Assembly: GCA_002471345.1 (NCBI GenBank)
Contig: DKPS01000040.1
Coordinates: forward strand, 1 to 5,323
DNA: 5,323 bases
DNA from: Saprospiraceae bacterium UBA7328
GTDB lineage: Bacteria > Bacteroidota > Bacteroidia > Chitinophagales > Saprospiraceae
Direction of reading: 5' to 3'
The stretch's first letter is position 1. Every line of letters begins with the position of its first letter. Below are positions 4,811 through 5,323 of the stretch, one piece after another. The position numbers were made by a program, and so were the translations under genes. The notes beneath the pieces are model-generated. The model saw nothing but the letters and a program-made list of their open reading frames with translations, was not told the DNA's origin and made no database searches.

Positions 4811-4943
4811 CGTAAGTAATAATAATTTTTTCAGTGATTTTATCAGTGTTATCGTAAGTAGAAGCATACTCTAACTTACGATTTAAAAGTGAAACTACAT
4901 TATCTAGTTGATATTGTGTTATATACTTTTTAAATCTATCCAA
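4782..4943 (-). CDS. Small 53-residue protein with probable TTG start
   Basis: Between the 61-residue gene and the membrane-protein gene, one frame encodes LDRFKKYITQYQLDNVVSLL, then NRKLEYASTYDNTDKITEKI, then IITYDETNEKVSG. The amphipathic, charged composition looks like a true protein: a helical first half, and a second half with two TYD-N/E-T repeats. The frame has no ATG between its upstream stop (4949-4947) and its end. The TTG at 4943 is the only reasonable start, 21 nt after the preceding stop, with only a weak AAAAG nearby. The competing frame over the same bases gives leucine-rich low-complexity sequence, which supports this one. The other explanation is a gene whose start was lost by mutation. 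I do not recognise a family. Confidence 0.6.
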   Translation of the reverse strand: MDRFKKYITQYQLDNVVSLLNRKLEYASTYDNTDKITEKIIITYDETNEKVSG

Positions 4944-4964
4944 CTTTTATTTGATCCCGGTTCA

Positions 4965-5150
4965 TTAAATCCTTCCATTCTTAAACTTCTTTACTAAACG
5001 TTCTGATTGTTTTTTATCAATTCCACAAGGTGCATTTCTTAAACAAATTAAAATACACTCAGTATCACTGATTGTGGGTTTAATTGTAAATCCCCATTTG
5101 TCAACTTCACCATCAATAGGTGCTTCGCATGGATCAAATTCATGTGGCAT
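4965..5150 (-). CDS. Small cysteine-containing protein, unknown function
   Basis: The 61-residue product begins MPHEFDPCEAPIDGEVDKWG and ends in a basic tail (KKQSERLVKKFKNGRI). Four cysteines (about C8, C32, C36 and C42) could form a small metal site, but the spacing matches no zinc finger I know. ATG 5150 lies one base after the stop of the upstream gene (TGA-A-ATG), so reinitiation is likely. No separate Shine-Dalgarno site is seen. The next gene begins 21 nt downstream. It belongs to the same tight string of small genes and I can assign no function. Confidence 0.75.
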   Translation of the reverse strand: MPHEFDPCEAPIDGEVDKWGFTIKPTISDTECILICLRNAPCGIDKKQSERLVKKFKNGRI

Positions 5151-5151
5151 T

Positions 5152-5323
5152 TCACAAAACCAGTTTTTTAGAGTTTGGTGTAATCAACTTACTACCAAAC
5201 ATTTCATTATACTTCTTACAGACATCCTCTTGGACTTCTGCAACATATACAACATGAGTTTTGGAAATCGTAATCTCTAGGTCTTCTTTACTAATCACGG
5301 TTGCCCATGGAGCAAATCCAACA
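5152..5323 (-). CDS. C-terminal end of an unrecognised protein, 5' part cut off by window edge
   Basis: The last 57 or so residues of a gene entering from the right edge are visible. They read VGFAPWATVISKEDLEITIS, KTHVVYVAEVQEDVCKKYNE and MFGSKLITPNSKKLVL before TGA. The frame is open to base 5323. Alternating hydrophobic segments (LEITI, HVVYVAEV) suggest beta strands followed by a helix. The stop lies one base before the next ATG. I cannot name the family. The start and full length are outside the window. Confidence 0.75.
   Translation of the reverse strand, partial: VGFAPWATVISKEDLEITISKTHVVYVAEVQEDVCKKYNEMFGSKLITPNSKKLVL

Noticed and set aside
4811..4867. N-terminal extension of the membrane protein to ATG 4867
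   Set aside because: The added residues are leucine-rich low-complexity sequence. The same bases in another frame give a convincing protein, and ATG 4810 starts a normal basic segment plus membrane span.

Overview
The window looks like part of an AT-rich T4-like myovirus genome, most likely a marine cyanophage. The support is a contiguous gp62 (sliding-clamp loader small subunit) and RegA pair with clear T4-type sequence, an Hsp20-type small heat-shock protein of the kind carried by cyanomyoviruses, near-consensus T4 late promoters (TATAAATA), and very compact gene packing. Every convincing gene is on the minus strand, so transcription runs from high to low coordinates. I see no tRNA, rRNA, CRISPR or insertion sequence.

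Upstream block (5323 to 4416): a chain of very small genes with gaps of 1 to 21 nt or overlaps of 1 to 29 nt. They are the C-terminal end of an unrecognised gene, a 61-residue protein with four cysteines, a 53-residue protein that seems to start at TTG, a 62-residue single-span membrane protein, and a 68-residue helix-turn-helix-like protein. Next comes a D12-class (Dam-type) adenine-N6 DNA methyltransferase (4395 to 3541). It overlaps a 47-residue gene (3566 to 3423), which in turn shares one base with gp62 (TAATG).

Replication block (3566 to 2509): the 47-residue gene, gp62 and regA are translationally linked by overlaps. The unit ends in a strong intrinsic terminator at 2534-2509. The 72 nt between the regA stop and that terminator hold two interleaved inverted repeats, which can form either a pseudoknot or two mutually exclusive hairpins.

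Downstream block (2508 to 1): a 230-nt intergenic region with a perfect late promoter and a hairpin leads into a 535-residue superfamily 2 helicase-like ATPase (EEAH box). This gene is closed by its own terminator, whose U-tract directly abuts another perfect late promoter. That promoter precedes a free-standing single-motif LAGLIDADG-type endonuclease gene. Last is hsp20, which runs off the window edge and has a variant late promoter and a UUCG-loop hairpin at the predicted 5' end of its mRNA.

Taken together, the window joins a DNA replication and translational-control operon (gp62, regA) to DNA modification (Dam), a helicase of unknown role, a homing-type element and a structural chaperone. 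The least expected items are the helicase, the endonuclease with its compact terminator-promoter junction, and the structured RNA between regA and its terminator. Not seen are gp44 and gp43, which flank gp62-regA in T4.
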